Below the pieces are notes generated by a model. That model was not told the origin of the DNA. It saw nothing but the letters and a program-made list of their open reading frames with translations, and did no database searches. Both the position numbers and the translations under genes were made by a program. Source: Pseudobacteriovorax sp. (GTDB taxonomy: Bacteria; Bdellovibrionota_B; Oligoflexia; Oligoflexales; Oligoflexaceae). From it: a DNA stretch of 44,983 nucleotides. The stretch covers positions 1 through 44,983 of the forward strand of contig JABSRP010000052.1 in NCBI GenBank assembly GCA_013215145.1, in the 5' to 3' direction. This document shows positions 8,340 to 16,676 of this stretch, in pieces; position 1 is the stretch's first letter; every line of letters starts with the position of its first letter.

Positions 8340-8343
8340 GTCA

Positions 8344-8366
8344 ATTAAACCGTAATAAGGTTTAAT
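8344..8366. terminator. Small palindrome at the convergent gene ends
   Basis: ATTAAACC (8344-8351) pairs exactly with GGTTTAAT (8359-8366). It covers the stop codon of the minus-strand lipoprotein gene. Together with the hairpin at 8311-8339 it probably forms a bidirectional termination region. Confidence 0.35.
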
Positions 8367-9090
8367 CTATAATTTCAGGGGCATCGTCACCCTCTTCATC
8401 GGCAGCTTCGTCACCGAAGGAGTCGATAGCACTCTGACACTCCTCACTGGTAAGCAGGCTTTCGAGTTCTGCTTTAAACTCTTCCGTCAACTCTGGACGC
8501 CCTCCTTCCCTTAAACTAGCTTGCGCTCCTCGCTGCCTCTTTGGACCTTGGTCACCATTTTGCCTTTTTCCACGATTCCATTGAGATCTCTCTGGCAGGC
8601 AGGCAGTCTTTACTGGCTCAAAACTCTCTTTACCAGCAGACCACTCCTCCTCATTTTCGGCAATACACGCCTGCATCTCCTCTTTTGCAGCTTTGATCAA
8701 ATCTATATTTGCCTCTTTCACCGCCTTAGCGGCTTCGATTTTTTCGTCTTCGCTCAACGATTCATCATCAAAAATCTCAGTTAATTGAGTTCTAATGCTG
8801 TCTCGTAGCTCTTCGTCTCTCTCACAGATTTGATCTAACTCCGCCTTGATCTCATCTTTGATGGCTTTGACTTGCGCCATGACCGCAGCTGCATCTTCAG
8901 AAAGCTCTGAGTCATCAGTTTCTTCAGCTTCTATATCAACACCATCATCGGTCAGGCCAAACTCATTCAACAATTCTGTAAACTCGCTAGAGTCTTGATC
9001 CTCGCTTGCAAGCTCGTCCAATTGCTCTGCGGTTCCACAAGATACGAATAACCAAGCACTTAACATGATTGTCATTTTATACTTCAACAT
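8362..9090 (-). CDS. Acidic helical lipoprotein, function unknown
   Basis: A 242-residue lipoprotein. The ATG at 9090 is chosen because AGGAGA lies six bases upstream and the signal peptide starts cleanly there (MLKYKMTIMLSAWLFVSCGT, lipobox FVSC). An in-frame ATG 12 codons earlier would spoil the signal. The mature protein is very acidic, mostly Glu/Asp/Ala helix with Lys (residues about 65-150), perhaps a coiled coil or a Spy/LTXXQ-like chaperone shape, with a basic Arg/Gln/Gly-rich insert at about 175-195 and three Cys. It ends in an Asp/Glu-rich tail. The family is not recognised. Its promoter region mirrors that of the TIGR02147 gene at 9445, so the two are likely co-regulated. Confidence 0.8.
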   Translation of the reverse strand: MLKYKMTIMLSAWLFVSCGTAEQLDELASEDQDSSEFTELLNEFGLTDDGVDIEAEETDDSELSEDAAAVMAQVKAIKDEIKAELDQICERDEELRDSIRTQLTEIFDDESLSEDEKIEAAKAVKEANIDLIKAAKEEMQACIAENEEEWSAGKESFEPVKTACLPERSQWNRGKRQNGDQGPKRQRGAQASLREGGRPELTEEFKAELESLLTSEECQSAIDSFGDEAADEEGDDAPEIID

Positions 9091-9144
9091 AGGTTTCTCC
9101 TGGGTTTTAGGTTTCATCCAAAGCACGATTCCTGCGCCTTACAA

Positions 9145-9183
9145 TACACTCTTCGGAAGATAATTTTTGCACTTTAGAAAAAT
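9145..9183 (-). promoter_or_regulatory. Mirror-image control element, left copy (faces the 8362-9090 gene)
   Basis: The plus strand here is the inverted partner of 9393-9431. A 16-bp core TGCACTTTAGAAAAAT (9168-9183) is perfectly repeated in inverse orientation at 9393-9408, and the outer block ACTCTTCG is kept at the same distance. Each divergent gene therefore has the same ordered block upstream: core, 13 bp, CGAAGAGT. This is most simply a shared promoter/operator pair. Confidence 0.7.
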
Positions 9184-9392
9184 TTTAAAATTATTGATTT
9201 TATTCGTTTTTATTCAAAATAAGATACATTTAGTATATTTTTTTGCACTCTTTATACCTATATCAATCTAATATTACTATGTTTTATAGAATAGGAAATA
9301 TAGATAGACATATTGCTATAATGACAAGTGCATATTTATGTCATTTTTTAAATAAACTATTTTTCAATCTGTTGTTTTTACTATATTAAATT

Positions 9393-9431
9393 ATTTTTCT
9401 AAAGTGCATTTTTATTTTGTCGAAGAGTATA
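9393..9431 (+). promoter_or_regulatory. Mirror-image control element, right copy (faces the TIGR02147 gene)
   Basis: ATTTTTCTAAAGTGCA (9393-9408) followed after 12 bases by CGAAGAGTATA (9421-9431), ending 13 bases before the ATG at 9445. It is the inverted duplicate of 9145-9183. The 209 bp between the 16-bp cores is extremely AT-rich and holds only a small ATGACA/TGTCAT dyad (9321-9326 and 9339-9344). Confidence 0.7.
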
Positions 9432-9444
9432 TAAAGGGTGCAAA

Positions 9445-10335
9445 ATGGAGCGCAAATCATTGCTAAAAAAGTCTCAAATCAGTGAAATATGCAAAAACAT
9501 CCGCATAGAAGACTATCTTAGTTACAGAGACTATCTCTCTGAAGTTTTTAGCAAGATTCAGGCAGACTACCCCAGCTATACCTATAAAGACTTTGCAGAG
9601 CAATTGGGATATGCGCGCGAAAACAATACTATCCGACTAGCTATCAAAGGCAGAAGAGCTATCAGCAACAAAAGCTGTGACGCTATTTCAGAAGGATTAG
9701 GCTTAGGTGCAAAGGCAAAAAAATACTTTCACTTGCTGGTTCATTTTTCCAACGAAAAAGTTCCCAACAAACGAGATTCTTATCTCAAGGACCTAGGTGA
9801 AGCCAAAAAGAAAGCTGTCAGGCAGACGCTAAGCGAAGATCAGATTGAATACTTCTCATCGTGGTACAACCCTATCATTCGTGAGCTGTTAGCCATTTCA
9901 TCCAGCGCGACGACCCCGGAGGCCATACAGGAGAGTCTAAATTTCCCTCTGCGATTAGGTGAGATTAAAAAAAGCCTGGAGCTACTCGAGCGTATCGGTG
10001 CCATCCGGTACGATAAGCGAGAAAAACGATATCGCCCCTCAAGACAAAACATGGTCACAGATCAAGAAATCGATTCTCTATCTATCATTCGATATCATCA
10101 AAAAATGATCGAAATGGGCAAAGAGTCTTTAATGTCCGTTGCACCAGAAAAGCGTTCCATCAACTCAATAACGGCATGCATTCCAAAAGAGGCCATTCAG
10201 GATATCAAAAAAAAGATCGATAAACTTTTGGATGAAGCTCTTGCTATGGAAGCCGATCTCCCCAGCAGTGAGGTGTTCCAACTAAACATACAGTTTTTTC
10301 CATTTACCTCCCAATCAAAGAAGGATGAACCATGA
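9445..10335 (+). CDS. TIGR02147-family regulator
   Basis: A 296-residue soluble protein with the features of the TIGR02147 family, known mostly from Fibrobacter and Bdellovibrio-like bacteria. The N-terminal SYRDYLSEVF segment leads into an HTH-like region (TYKDFAEQLGYARENNTIRL, then GRRAISNKS). The central FSSWYNPIIRELL is the characteristic motif. A winged-helix-like part follows (LRLGEIKKSLELLERIGAIR), then a C-terminal helical domain. GGG lies seven bases before the ATG. It overlaps the next lipoprotein gene by four bases (ATGA), showing translational coupling. The likely role is transcriptional control of the flanking lipoprotein genes and itself through the mirrored elements upstream; that is inference. 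Confidence 0.88.
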   Translation: MERKSLLKKSQISEICKNIRIEDYLSYRDYLSEVFSKIQADYPSYTYKDFAEQLGYARENNTIRLAIKGRRAISNKSCDAISEGLGLGAKAKKYFHLLVHFSNEKVPNKRDSYLKDLGEAKKKAVRQTLSEDQIEYFSSWYNPIIRELLAISSSATTPEAIQESLNFPLRLGEIKKSLELLERIGAIRYDKREKRYRPSRQNMVTDQEIDSLSIIRYHQKMIEMGKESLMSVAPEKRSINSITACIPKEAIQDIKKKIDKLLDEALAMEADLPSSEVFQLNIQFFPFTSQSKKDEP

Positions 10336-11345
10336 AATCGCTCCTTCCTCTTTTTCTATATATCCTGTTCATTGCCTGCGGTACCAAAGTAGGCAACCCC
10401 GATCAGCCGACTGACCATTCCAGCAGCGCCCAACTGCCAAGCTTGGACTATAGTCTTGATGAGACGGATGATCTATCACTGCTTAACTACGATTTTCACG
10501 GAGGGGACAATAAAGCGTCATATATGCGACAAGGATCATCACGCCCCGTACAAATGCTAGTTCTCATGGACCGGGTGAATCGCATCGTTCGAGAAACCAA
10601 AAATATACTAGATACCTTAACTGACGAGGAGGTCTCGGGCATCGGCCGCCATCGCAGACATGGGCCTTCAGCTAATTTATCTGTGGAGATCACAAATCTA
10701 ATGGACCACCCGGATTTTGACTTTAAGGCGATTATATGCCAAGGAGAAACTCTGTTTATGGAAATATTTTGGGATGAGTCAGAGTCAAATATAAACTTTA
10801 TCCATAATTTTAGGACTCAGTCGCTAAGCAACCAACCAAGTCAAAACATCCTTTCTGAAGTCAGCATCAAAGAAAGACCCGATGATACGCAGATCATGCT
10901 GTGGTCTCAGGGACAACCCTGGGTCGCTTCAGACCTAGAAACCGATGGCACTATACTCACGGAAGCAGTCATGGCTCATACATACAGCCGCAATGAGTTT
11001 TCACTGCAAGCGGTCAAAGACTGGAACACCGAGGTTGTCGAGCCAGACGCAATGACCAATGCTGATGAATATCTTGTGGGTACGATGATGCCGACTGCTA
11101 CCAGAGAGTTTCTCGAATATCGCAAGGACCACCCGAACTGTATGGGGTTTGACGAGACCCTCACGCAACCTGGTTGGTGCCTCGGCGGCACCGTCAGTCG
11201 CAAACAACCCTCGCAGTACAGCTCCGATGAAAGAGATGAGGCATGGATCAAACGTCTTAGTGCAAATGGCATATTGTCCGTTTCTGAGTTGAAACAACCA
11301 AGTTTCTCTAGCGATGAGCGGGCTTGTCTTGCTATGGTTGAATGA
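10332..11345 (+). CDS. Lipoprotein with CGTKVGNP N-terminus, function unknown
   Basis: A 337-residue lipoprotein with signal MKSLLPLFLYILFIACGTK (lipobox FIAC) and the motif CGTKVGNP right after the lipid Cys, a start seen in many lipoproteins of Bdellovibrio-like bacteria. The mature part is soluble, mixed alpha/beta, with a conserved-looking block around residues 75-110 (LVLMDRVNRIVRETK) and a C-terminal Cys-containing segment (CMGFDETLTQPGWCLGG). I recognise no enzymatic domain. It is coupled to the TIGR02147 gene by an ATGA overlap, so the two are made together. Confidence 0.8.
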   Translation: MKSLLPLFLYILFIACGTKVGNPDQPTDHSSSAQLPSLDYSLDETDDLSLLNYDFHGGDNKASYMRQGSSRPVQMLVLMDRVNRIVRETKNILDTLTDEEVSGIGRHRRHGPSANLSVEITNLMDHPDFDFKAIICQGETLFMEIFWDESESNINFIHNFRTQSLSNQPSQNILSEVSIKERPDDTQIMLWSQGQPWVASDLETDGTILTEAVMAHTYSRNEFSLQAVKDWNTEVVEPDAMTNADEYLVGTMMPTATREFLEYRKDHPNCMGFDETLTQPGWCLGGTVSRKQPSQYSSDERDEAWIKRLSANGILSVSELKQPSFSSDERACLAMVE

Positions 11346-11430
11346 TTGATAGACTCATGAGAACCGCATCGACTCCAAAGGGAATAAACGAGGCGAAAGC
11401 AAGACAGCAATCATAGAAAGGGTCCTACGC

Positions 11431-12828
11431 TTGACTCACTCAACGCTCAAACTCAATTTTCTAGGGGCTGCAGATACAGTTACTGGCAGCTGCTGCCTTT
11501 TAAAGCATAATTCACAGAGGATCCTAATCGACTGTGGTCTTTTCCAAGGCCCTAAAGCCATGCGAGAAAGGAACAGACGCACCTTTCCCACTGACCCAAG
11601 CACTATCGATGGTGTGATTCTAACTCATGCGCACTTGGACCATTCTGGATTTCTTCCTCGCCTTGTCAAAGAGGGGTTTTCTGGGCCAATATACTGCTCC
11701 AAAGGAACATTTGACTTAGTATCGGTACTATTAAAAGACGCAGCTCATTTGGAAGAAGAATTTGCTCGTTATGCAAATGAGACTGGCTACTCGTCACACA
11801 AACCAGCCATCCCCCTTTTCACAAGGCACGATGTCGATCAGGTCACTCCACTTCTTCACCCTCTTGACAGGCACCATTGGACAAATCTAAGCGACTCACT
11901 AAGCTTTCGGCTCCTTCGCGCGGGACACATTCCCGGCGCTAGTATGGTGGAAGTTGCCCTTGCCGGCGAGAAACCACGTCGCTTGGTTTTTTCAGGAGAT
12001 TTGGGAAACGACAGACTCACCACGATGAAGGAGCCGGAGCCACTTCCCGACTGCGAGGTGTTGATTCTGGAATCCACCTATGGTGATAGGCTACAAAATC
12101 GCGTGGACCCGCAAGAGGAACTCGCCGCTGTCATCAAAGACACCTACAAAAACAAAGGTGTTCTCGTAGTACCGGCATTCGCCGTGGGTCGATCGCAAGA
12201 AATGATCTATCTTATCAAACTTTTAGAAGACAAGGGGATGATCCCTTCGATGCCAGTGGTTTTAGACAGCCCCATGGCGATCGAAGCGACAAAAACATTT
12301 TTAGCCCATCCAGAGGATCATTCCTTAGACCAAACCTCCTCCCAAACCCCCCTTTATCCCAAGAAGTTCGAGACCTCTATCACTGCTGACGATTCCATGC
12401 TTCACACAATGGGCGATGGCCCCAAGATTGTGATCTCAGCAGCTGGAATGTTAAGTGGTGGACGAATCCTCCACCATCTCAAGCATCGCCTACCGGATGA
12501 AACGAATACAGTTTTATTTACTGGATACCAAGCCGTGGGTAGCAAGGGACGCTATCTTCAAGAAAATGCAAGCTCTCTTGGCAATATTAGGATCCACGGT
12601 AAGGAAGTCTCCATAGAAGCTAAGATCATTACCTTGGACTGCCTCTCCTCACACCAGGATTATCAAGATATACTCGAATACCTCGGGAGGTCAGCGAAGA
12701 AACCAAAAAAAATAATTCTAAACCATGGGAGCGAAGCGGCTCAGTTAGCCCTAGCGAAGAGAATTCAAGACGCCTATGGTATCGATGTTTCCTGCGCAAT
12801 TAATAGACGCGAGTATTCGCTTTTTTAG
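11431..12828 (+). CDS. MBL-fold/beta-CASP nuclease-like hydrolase
   Basis: A 465-residue metallo-beta-lactamase-fold protein with a beta-CASP insertion, the architecture of CPSF73/RNase J-type RNA-processing proteins. Motif 1 is D at about 34 (LIDCGLFQG). Motif 2 is THAHLDHSG at about 66-74. Later motifs are H in GHIPGAS, D in FSGDLGN, and the beta-CASP motifs ESTYGDR, AFAVGRSQEM, SAAGMLSGGR and SSHQDYQD. Full length, no signal peptide, so cytoplasmic. It would cut or trim RNA with two zinc ions. The start is TTG at 11431, preceded by AAAGGG eight bases upstream. It stands alone, 85 bp after the lipoprotein gene. Confidence 0.92.
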   Translation: MTHSTLKLNFLGAADTVTGSCCLLKHNSQRILIDCGLFQGPKAMRERNRRTFPTDPSTIDGVILTHAHLDHSGFLPRLVKEGFSGPIYCSKGTFDLVSVLLKDAAHLEEEFARYANETGYSSHKPAIPLFTRHDVDQVTPLLHPLDRHHWTNLSDSLSFRLLRAGHIPGASMVEVALAGEKPRRLVFSGDLGNDRLTTMKEPEPLPDCEVLILESTYGDRLQNRVDPQEELAAVIKDTYKNKGVLVVPAFAVGRSQEMIYLIKLLEDKGMIPSMPVVLDSPMAIEATKTFLAHPEDHSLDQTSSQTPLYPKKFETSITADDSMLHTMGDGPKIVISAAGMLSGGRILHHLKHRLPDETNTVLFTGYQAVGSKGRYLQENASSLGNIRIHGKEVSIEAKIITLDCLSSHQDYQDILEYLGRSAKKPKKIILNHGSEAAQLALAKRIQDAYGIDVSCAINRREYSLF

Positions 12829-12852
12829 TCTTTTGCAAAGATCGTCCATAAG

Positions 12853-12876
12853 GGGGTTTGATGCGATTCAAGCCCC
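12853..12876 (+). terminator. Possible terminator hairpin after the MBL gene
   Basis: GGGGTTTG (12853-12860) pairs with CAAGCCCC (12869-12876) through one wobble, 24 bp past the stop. No T-run follows. Confidence 0.35.
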
Positions 12877-13076
12877 TGAAGTGCCTCCACTAGTATTGTA
12901 AAACTCACAAATCAATTCATACAGACTAAACTAAACTACCGGAACTTTAACGACCGAACATCTCAAAATTTTATGCAACCTTTCACGCGATCTTTCGTCT
13001 GCATAGCTGGAAGAATAGTCATTAGCATCAATGTAGTCTTATTCGATTAAATTTTATCAATGGCCGGAGTTCCAGT

Positions 13077-13922
13077 TTGATAACCATGTCTCACCTATGG
13101 ATCCAAGTCCTAAAAATTTTATCTATTTTACTCAGCCTTGCGCTCAATGATAGCGCCTTAGGTATGCCAAGTGCCTCAATGGTAGTTGGGGGAACTGTCA
13201 TTAGCCCGAAATTTGAGTCGGACCAAAGCCTTGCGGTCTATGAGCTAAATATTGAAAACGGTAGATTTAATGTTCATTGTACTGGAGTCGCCTGGCAAGC
13301 CAACACACTACTCACAAGTGCGCACTGTATCGACCAAAAAGAGCACTCAAAGATTTCTGTTAAAGTTACTGATCTTTATGGGAAGAAAAAGTCTTACAAA
13401 CCTACTCAAATTAGAATACATCCTGAGTTTAATCCGGAAAAAACATTTAGCAAGTATGATCTAGCGTTACTAACCTTTGACGAGAGTATATTCTCATTTC
13501 AAGCCGAATTCATAGGTTCTGACTACATGTCTCGAAAGGGTGATGAGGTCACGGTCATTGGGTTTGGTGGGAATCAATATGTATTGGATGAAGAGGAGAT
13601 CGCTTTCCGAGGCCGTGGAATCAAGCGGTCTGGGCAAAACTCTATAATGCTAGCGTGGCCGGATGGGCGTTTTTTATTAAAGGGATCTGTATTCAAAGAA
13701 ACAGGTCTTGGGATCTTTGAAGAAGCCGTCAGTGCCGATGGAGATTCAGGCGCTCCTGTTTTCAATACGCAAGGTCAAGTGATTGGAATCATCGTAGCTG
13801 GGTCGATTCAAGCTACAGAAACAGATAAGCCGATAGCCCGAAGTTATGTGACCCATATTTCCCTAGACACCATTTTAGATATATCACTTTCGCCAGAGAT
13901 AGACTTTGGTGAGACACCCTAA
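13077..13922 (+). CDS. Trypsin-like (S1) secreted serine protease
   Basis: A 281-residue secreted protease, first gene of a compact five-gene operon. The catalytic triad is visible: H83 in TSAHC, D128 in KYDLALL and S224 in DGDSGAP. A hydrophobic signal segment spans residues about 9-28, and VVGGTV may mark the activated N-terminus after a short propeptide. The start is either TTG at 13077, with GGAG seven bases upstream, or the ATG at 13086, which is too far from that site; I prefer TTG. The next gene, encoding a small secreted peptide, starts 15 bases after the stop. Trypsin-like specificity (cut after Arg/Lys) would fit the single Arg before the Gly-rich C-terminus of that peptide, but the match is inference. 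Confidence 0.9.
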   Translation: MITMSHLWIQVLKILSILLSLALNDSALGMPSASMVVGGTVISPKFESDQSLAVYELNIENGRFNVHCTGVAWQANTLLTSAHCIDQKEHSKISVKVTDLYGKKKSYKPTQIRIHPEFNPEKTFSKYDLALLTFDESIFSFQAEFIGSDYMSRKGDEVTVIGFGGNQYVLDEEEIAFRGRGIKRSGQNSIMLAWPDGRFLLKGSVFKETGLGIFEEAVSADGDSGAPVFNTQGQVIGIIVAGSIQATETDKPIARSYVTHISLDTILDISLSPEIDFGETP

Positions 13923-13937
13923 CTAAGGAGAATAATC

Positions 13938-14207
13938 ATGTTGAGGTTTTTAAAACAGTCTATTTTGTTTACTGCGAGCATTGTTGGAATCAATGCTTTT
14001 GCACAAACAAACCTAGACAGAAATTTTGATCCACTTTCGGATCAAGATATTAGAGATGAGCTTGAAGAGTTATGCTATGAGCTTGAGTCAGTTCAAGACA
14101 TCGCTATTTGCCTTGCTGAGATTGATGATGATTCTACCATTGTCCCTCACAATCGCGGCGGTTCCGGTGGAAACTGCATGTTCGCAGCGCACTGCGACAA
14201 TGATTAA
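13938..14207 (+). CDS. Small secreted Cys-containing peptide, candidate RiPP/signal precursor
   Basis: An 89-residue protein with AGGAG eight bases before the ATG. Residues 1-22 form a Sec signal peptide ending NAFAQ. An acidic, leader-like helical region follows (residues 31-65, with C46 and C58), then a lone basic site H71-N72-R73, then a Gly-rich tail GGSGGNCMFAAHCDND with C80 and C86. The layout (leader, Gly-rich break, short Cys-containing C-terminus) is that of a peptide precursor. The neighbours are a protease, a peptide-binding protein and a YcaO protein. A Sec signal on a YcaO substrate would be unusual, so it could also be a small secreted protein with two disulfides. No family recognised. 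Confidence 0.75.
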   Translation: MLRFLKQSILFTASIVGINAFAQTNLDRNFDPLSDQDIRDELEELCYELESVQDIAICLAEIDDDSTIVPHNRGGSGGNCMFAAHCDND

Positions 14208-14241
14208 TTCTATCGAAATTTAGACATTGAAGGGAGCGGAC

Positions 14242-15825
14242 GTGGGACGATTGATATTTATTTTGTTACTTTTATCTCAGGTTTCTTGGGCAAAAAGTGT
14301 TGAACATAAGTTCTTCCAAATGAAATCATACTATCCCTTTTCCTACGACCCTCTTGATGCTGATCTTATTAACAATATGTATGTGGCGAAGTTACGTAAT
14401 CTTTCGCCAATTGAATTAGATCATAATAATAATTTTAGAAGTCAAGTACTAGAATCCTTTAACTACGATTATGCCAATGCAAGTATGAAATGGGTGGTTA
14501 ACACCCATCTGAAATTTTCGAACGGAGAAAGCCTAACCCCAGACGATATCATTCTCAGTATAAAAAGAATGGCTTTTACAAGGCCCAAATTTCCTGTACT
14601 TGGAGACATCAAGGGAATCGCGAAGTGGGCTAAGGAAGGTAATTTTTCTAAACCGATTGATGGCCTTCGTAAAGAAGGTAATCTTATTGAGATCACATTT
14701 CGCAAAAAAATTGCTAATCCTTTTTTCCAGTTTACCTTACCTATTTTTTCTATTCTTCCGCAGTCTTGCTTCGAAAAAAACTCTCCTAAAATGACTTGTA
14801 AAAAACCACCAGCATTGGGTTACTATGATTTCATAGGATATCCCAAGATTCAAAAAGTTAAAAACAGGGGCCACTATCCAGATATCGGCTTCAAACTAAG
14901 ACCTGGATTTGATCAAGTTCACGGCTATCCCATGCCAAAAATAATCTTGCTGGTCTACCGAAGTACAAATAGGATAAAAGAAATCCTACAAGAAATGGAT
15001 GAATTCGCTGTTCTTGAAACATCCAACATCAGGCTAAGTGATAAGGTTCTTAATGACTACAGAAAAGAGGTGAATATTAAACGTATGCCTCTGACGTCGC
15101 TAAACTATATCGTGCTAAATCCAAGTATGAAGCCATTTGACGATAGAGATTGCCGCAAGCTATTTATCGATGCCTTTCGCAAGAACTATGCTGCGGTTTC
15201 TAACAAGATTGATACCGCTACCATAAGCTTTCCCTCTGAGTTAATGCCGGGCTATTTGTTAAACTCCGACTTGGAAAAAGCTTTTCGATATTCAGACAAG
15301 AAAAACTACAGGCGTCGTTGTTTGACTCAGTTTAGTCAGACTAAATTACCTTACAGAAAATTAAGACCAGGACGAACAGACTTTTTCTGGGACAAGATTG
15401 CAGCAGATACGTTGAGTTCTCTAAACTCATCTACCGATGGGTTTTATGGAAAAAGCTCTGTAACCGATGGTTATAGCGTCTTCAGCAAGGATGAGACGGC
15501 CTTTATCCCAGCGGTAGTTGAGTTTTGGCCAGTTGATTTGGTAGCTGGATTCAAAATGTTTTTCACTCCAGGCATGCACTCGATTCTAAAATATGTAACC
15601 AACGACCAATCTCTACAGAATATCGTAGACCGCCTATTTGTCGAAACTGATCCAAAGGAGTCGAAGAAAATTTTTGCCGAACTTAACCTGTTTTTGAATC
15701 AACAGGCACTGATTGTGCCACTATCTCACTACGGGTTAGTTTATATCTCGAAAAACTCGCATTTAACGAAGACAGTGATTTCCACTGGCGAACCATCGCC
15801 TTGGCATCTATTTAAACGGCAGTAA
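14242..15825 (+). CDS. Extracellular peptide-binding protein (SBP_bac_5-like)
   Basis: A 527-residue periplasmic binding protein resembling the solute-binding subunits of oligopeptide/dipeptide ABC transporters (family 5). The GTG at 14242 has GGGAG five bases upstream and gives a clean signal peptide (VGRLIFILLLLSQVSWA); a TTG 15 bases earlier would place the SD inside the gene. Family features include the NTHLKFSNGESLTPDDIILSI block, which corresponds to the FSDGxPxTAxDV motif, and a C-terminal PLSHYGLVYISKN strand. No lipobox, so it is soluble in the periplasm. No permease or ATPase lies nearby, which suggests sensing or capture of a peptide for the downstream kinase rather than transport. 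The YcaO gene begins five bases after its stop. Confidence 0.8.
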   Translation: MGRLIFILLLLSQVSWAKSVEHKFFQMKSYYPFSYDPLDADLINNMYVAKLRNLSPIELDHNNNFRSQVLESFNYDYANASMKWVVNTHLKFSNGESLTPDDIILSIKRMAFTRPKFPVLGDIKGIAKWAKEGNFSKPIDGLRKEGNLIEITFRKKIANPFFQFTLPIFSILPQSCFEKNSPKMTCKKPPALGYYDFIGYPKIQKVKNRGHYPDIGFKLRPGFDQVHGYPMPKIILLVYRSTNRIKEILQEMDEFAVLETSNIRLSDKVLNDYRKEVNIKRMPLTSLNYIVLNPSMKPFDDRDCRKLFIDAFRKNYAAVSNKIDTATISFPSELMPGYLLNSDLEKAFRYSDKKNYRRRCLTQFSQTKLPYRKLRPGRTDFFWDKIAADTLSSLNSSTDGFYGKSSVTDGYSVFSKDETAFIPAVVEFWPVDLVAGFKMFFTPGMHSILKYVTNDQSLQNIVDRLFVETDPKESKKIFAELNLFLNQQALIVPLSHYGLVYISKNSHLTKTVISTGEPSPWHLFKRQ

Positions 15826-15830
15826 TTGAG

Positions 15831-16676
15831 ATGCAAAGTTCTAGGCTAAGGATCCAAGCAATAAGGCACTCAGGAGCGTTTAGCGTTCATGCGAATGGCA
15901 GTAGATCAATCGCAGGTAAAAAAGTTATTATTTCCACTGGTGGGACCGCAAAAAATTTATCCTTAGCCAAGAATAAAGCTATTTCTGAATATGTAGAAAG
16001 GCTATTTTTCTATGAAAAGTTAGCTTTAAAAAACAAAGAAATTGACACAACTGGATTAGCATGTAGAGCATTCGGTTTATCCAGCCTTTGGGAATTGAGA
16101 GCGATAGTTAGGGCTGCAACATCCGAGTACCTGGAAAGATATGCTATACATACGTGGTGGTCTCAAACTTATATCCGTCATGTCCTAGAGCCCGTAAATT
16201 CGGATAACTATCAGATTTTTTTGAAGAGTTTAATCGATCTAGACATGAAGAACAGCTTCGAAAAACTTGACCTAATTCGCATACCTCTGAACAATAAGTC
16301 AGTTGTTTTTTTAGCTATAGGCTACCTTCCAGATTCGGGATTCGTAATAGGAAGCTCGGCAGGCTCGTTGAAGGATAAAGAGTCAATTTTATTTCAAGCT
16401 GTCGTTGAGCAAATGCGGCACTGGCATATATTTAAAACTAATCAAAATATTGGCGACACCCCATACATCACGAAAATACAAAGCTTTGCTAAGGGAAGAT
16501 TTGACCAAGCTTTGATAAAGCGACTATCAGTTATAGGCGAACAAACAATAATAGCGCCAAAGCTAAAACGTCAATACTATTATGCAAGATATTTTCAACG
16601 TCTATATCTTCTTTGTCGAGTTTATCAGAAGAATTTCATCGATTTTATATCCGATGAGGATAGTCTATGCTTATAA
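15831..16676 (+). CDS. Short YcaO-domain protein
   Basis: A 281-residue cytoplasmic protein that matches the three ATP-binding blocks of YcaO enzymes. Block 1 is A46-R57 (AKNKAISEYVER). Block 2 is G75-W110, with GLACRAFG followed by RAATSEYLERYAIHTWW. Block 3 is a Gly/Ser stretch, then QAVVEQMRHWHIF. YcaO proteins use ATP to activate peptide amide bonds, making azolines, thioamides or amidines in RiPPs, or modify RsmL/ribosomal targets. The protein is shorter than the usual 380-450 residues and no C-terminal Pro-rich motif or partner E1/dehydrogenase is present, so any chemistry would be of the stand-alone type. It sits in an operon with a small peptide gene. Its 3' end overlaps the kinase gene by 10 nt. 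Confidence 0.78.
   Translation: MQSSRLRIQAIRHSGAFSVHANGSRSIAGKKVIISTGGTAKNLSLAKNKAISEYVERLFFYEKLALKNKEIDTTGLACRAFGLSSLWELRAIVRAATSEYLERYAIHTWWSQTYIRHVLEPVNSDNYQIFLKSLIDLDMKNSFEKLDLIRIPLNNKSVVFLAIGYLPDSGFVIGSSAGSLKDKESILFQAVVEQMRHWHIFKTNQNIGDTPYITKIQSFAKGRFDQALIKRLSVIGEQTIIAPKLKRQYYYARYFQRLYLLCRVYQKNFIDFISDEDSLCL

Noticed and set aside
10976..11410. Minus-strand 144-codon frame
   Set aside because: Antisense shadow of the CGTKVGNP lipoprotein gene, with no start site and no domain.
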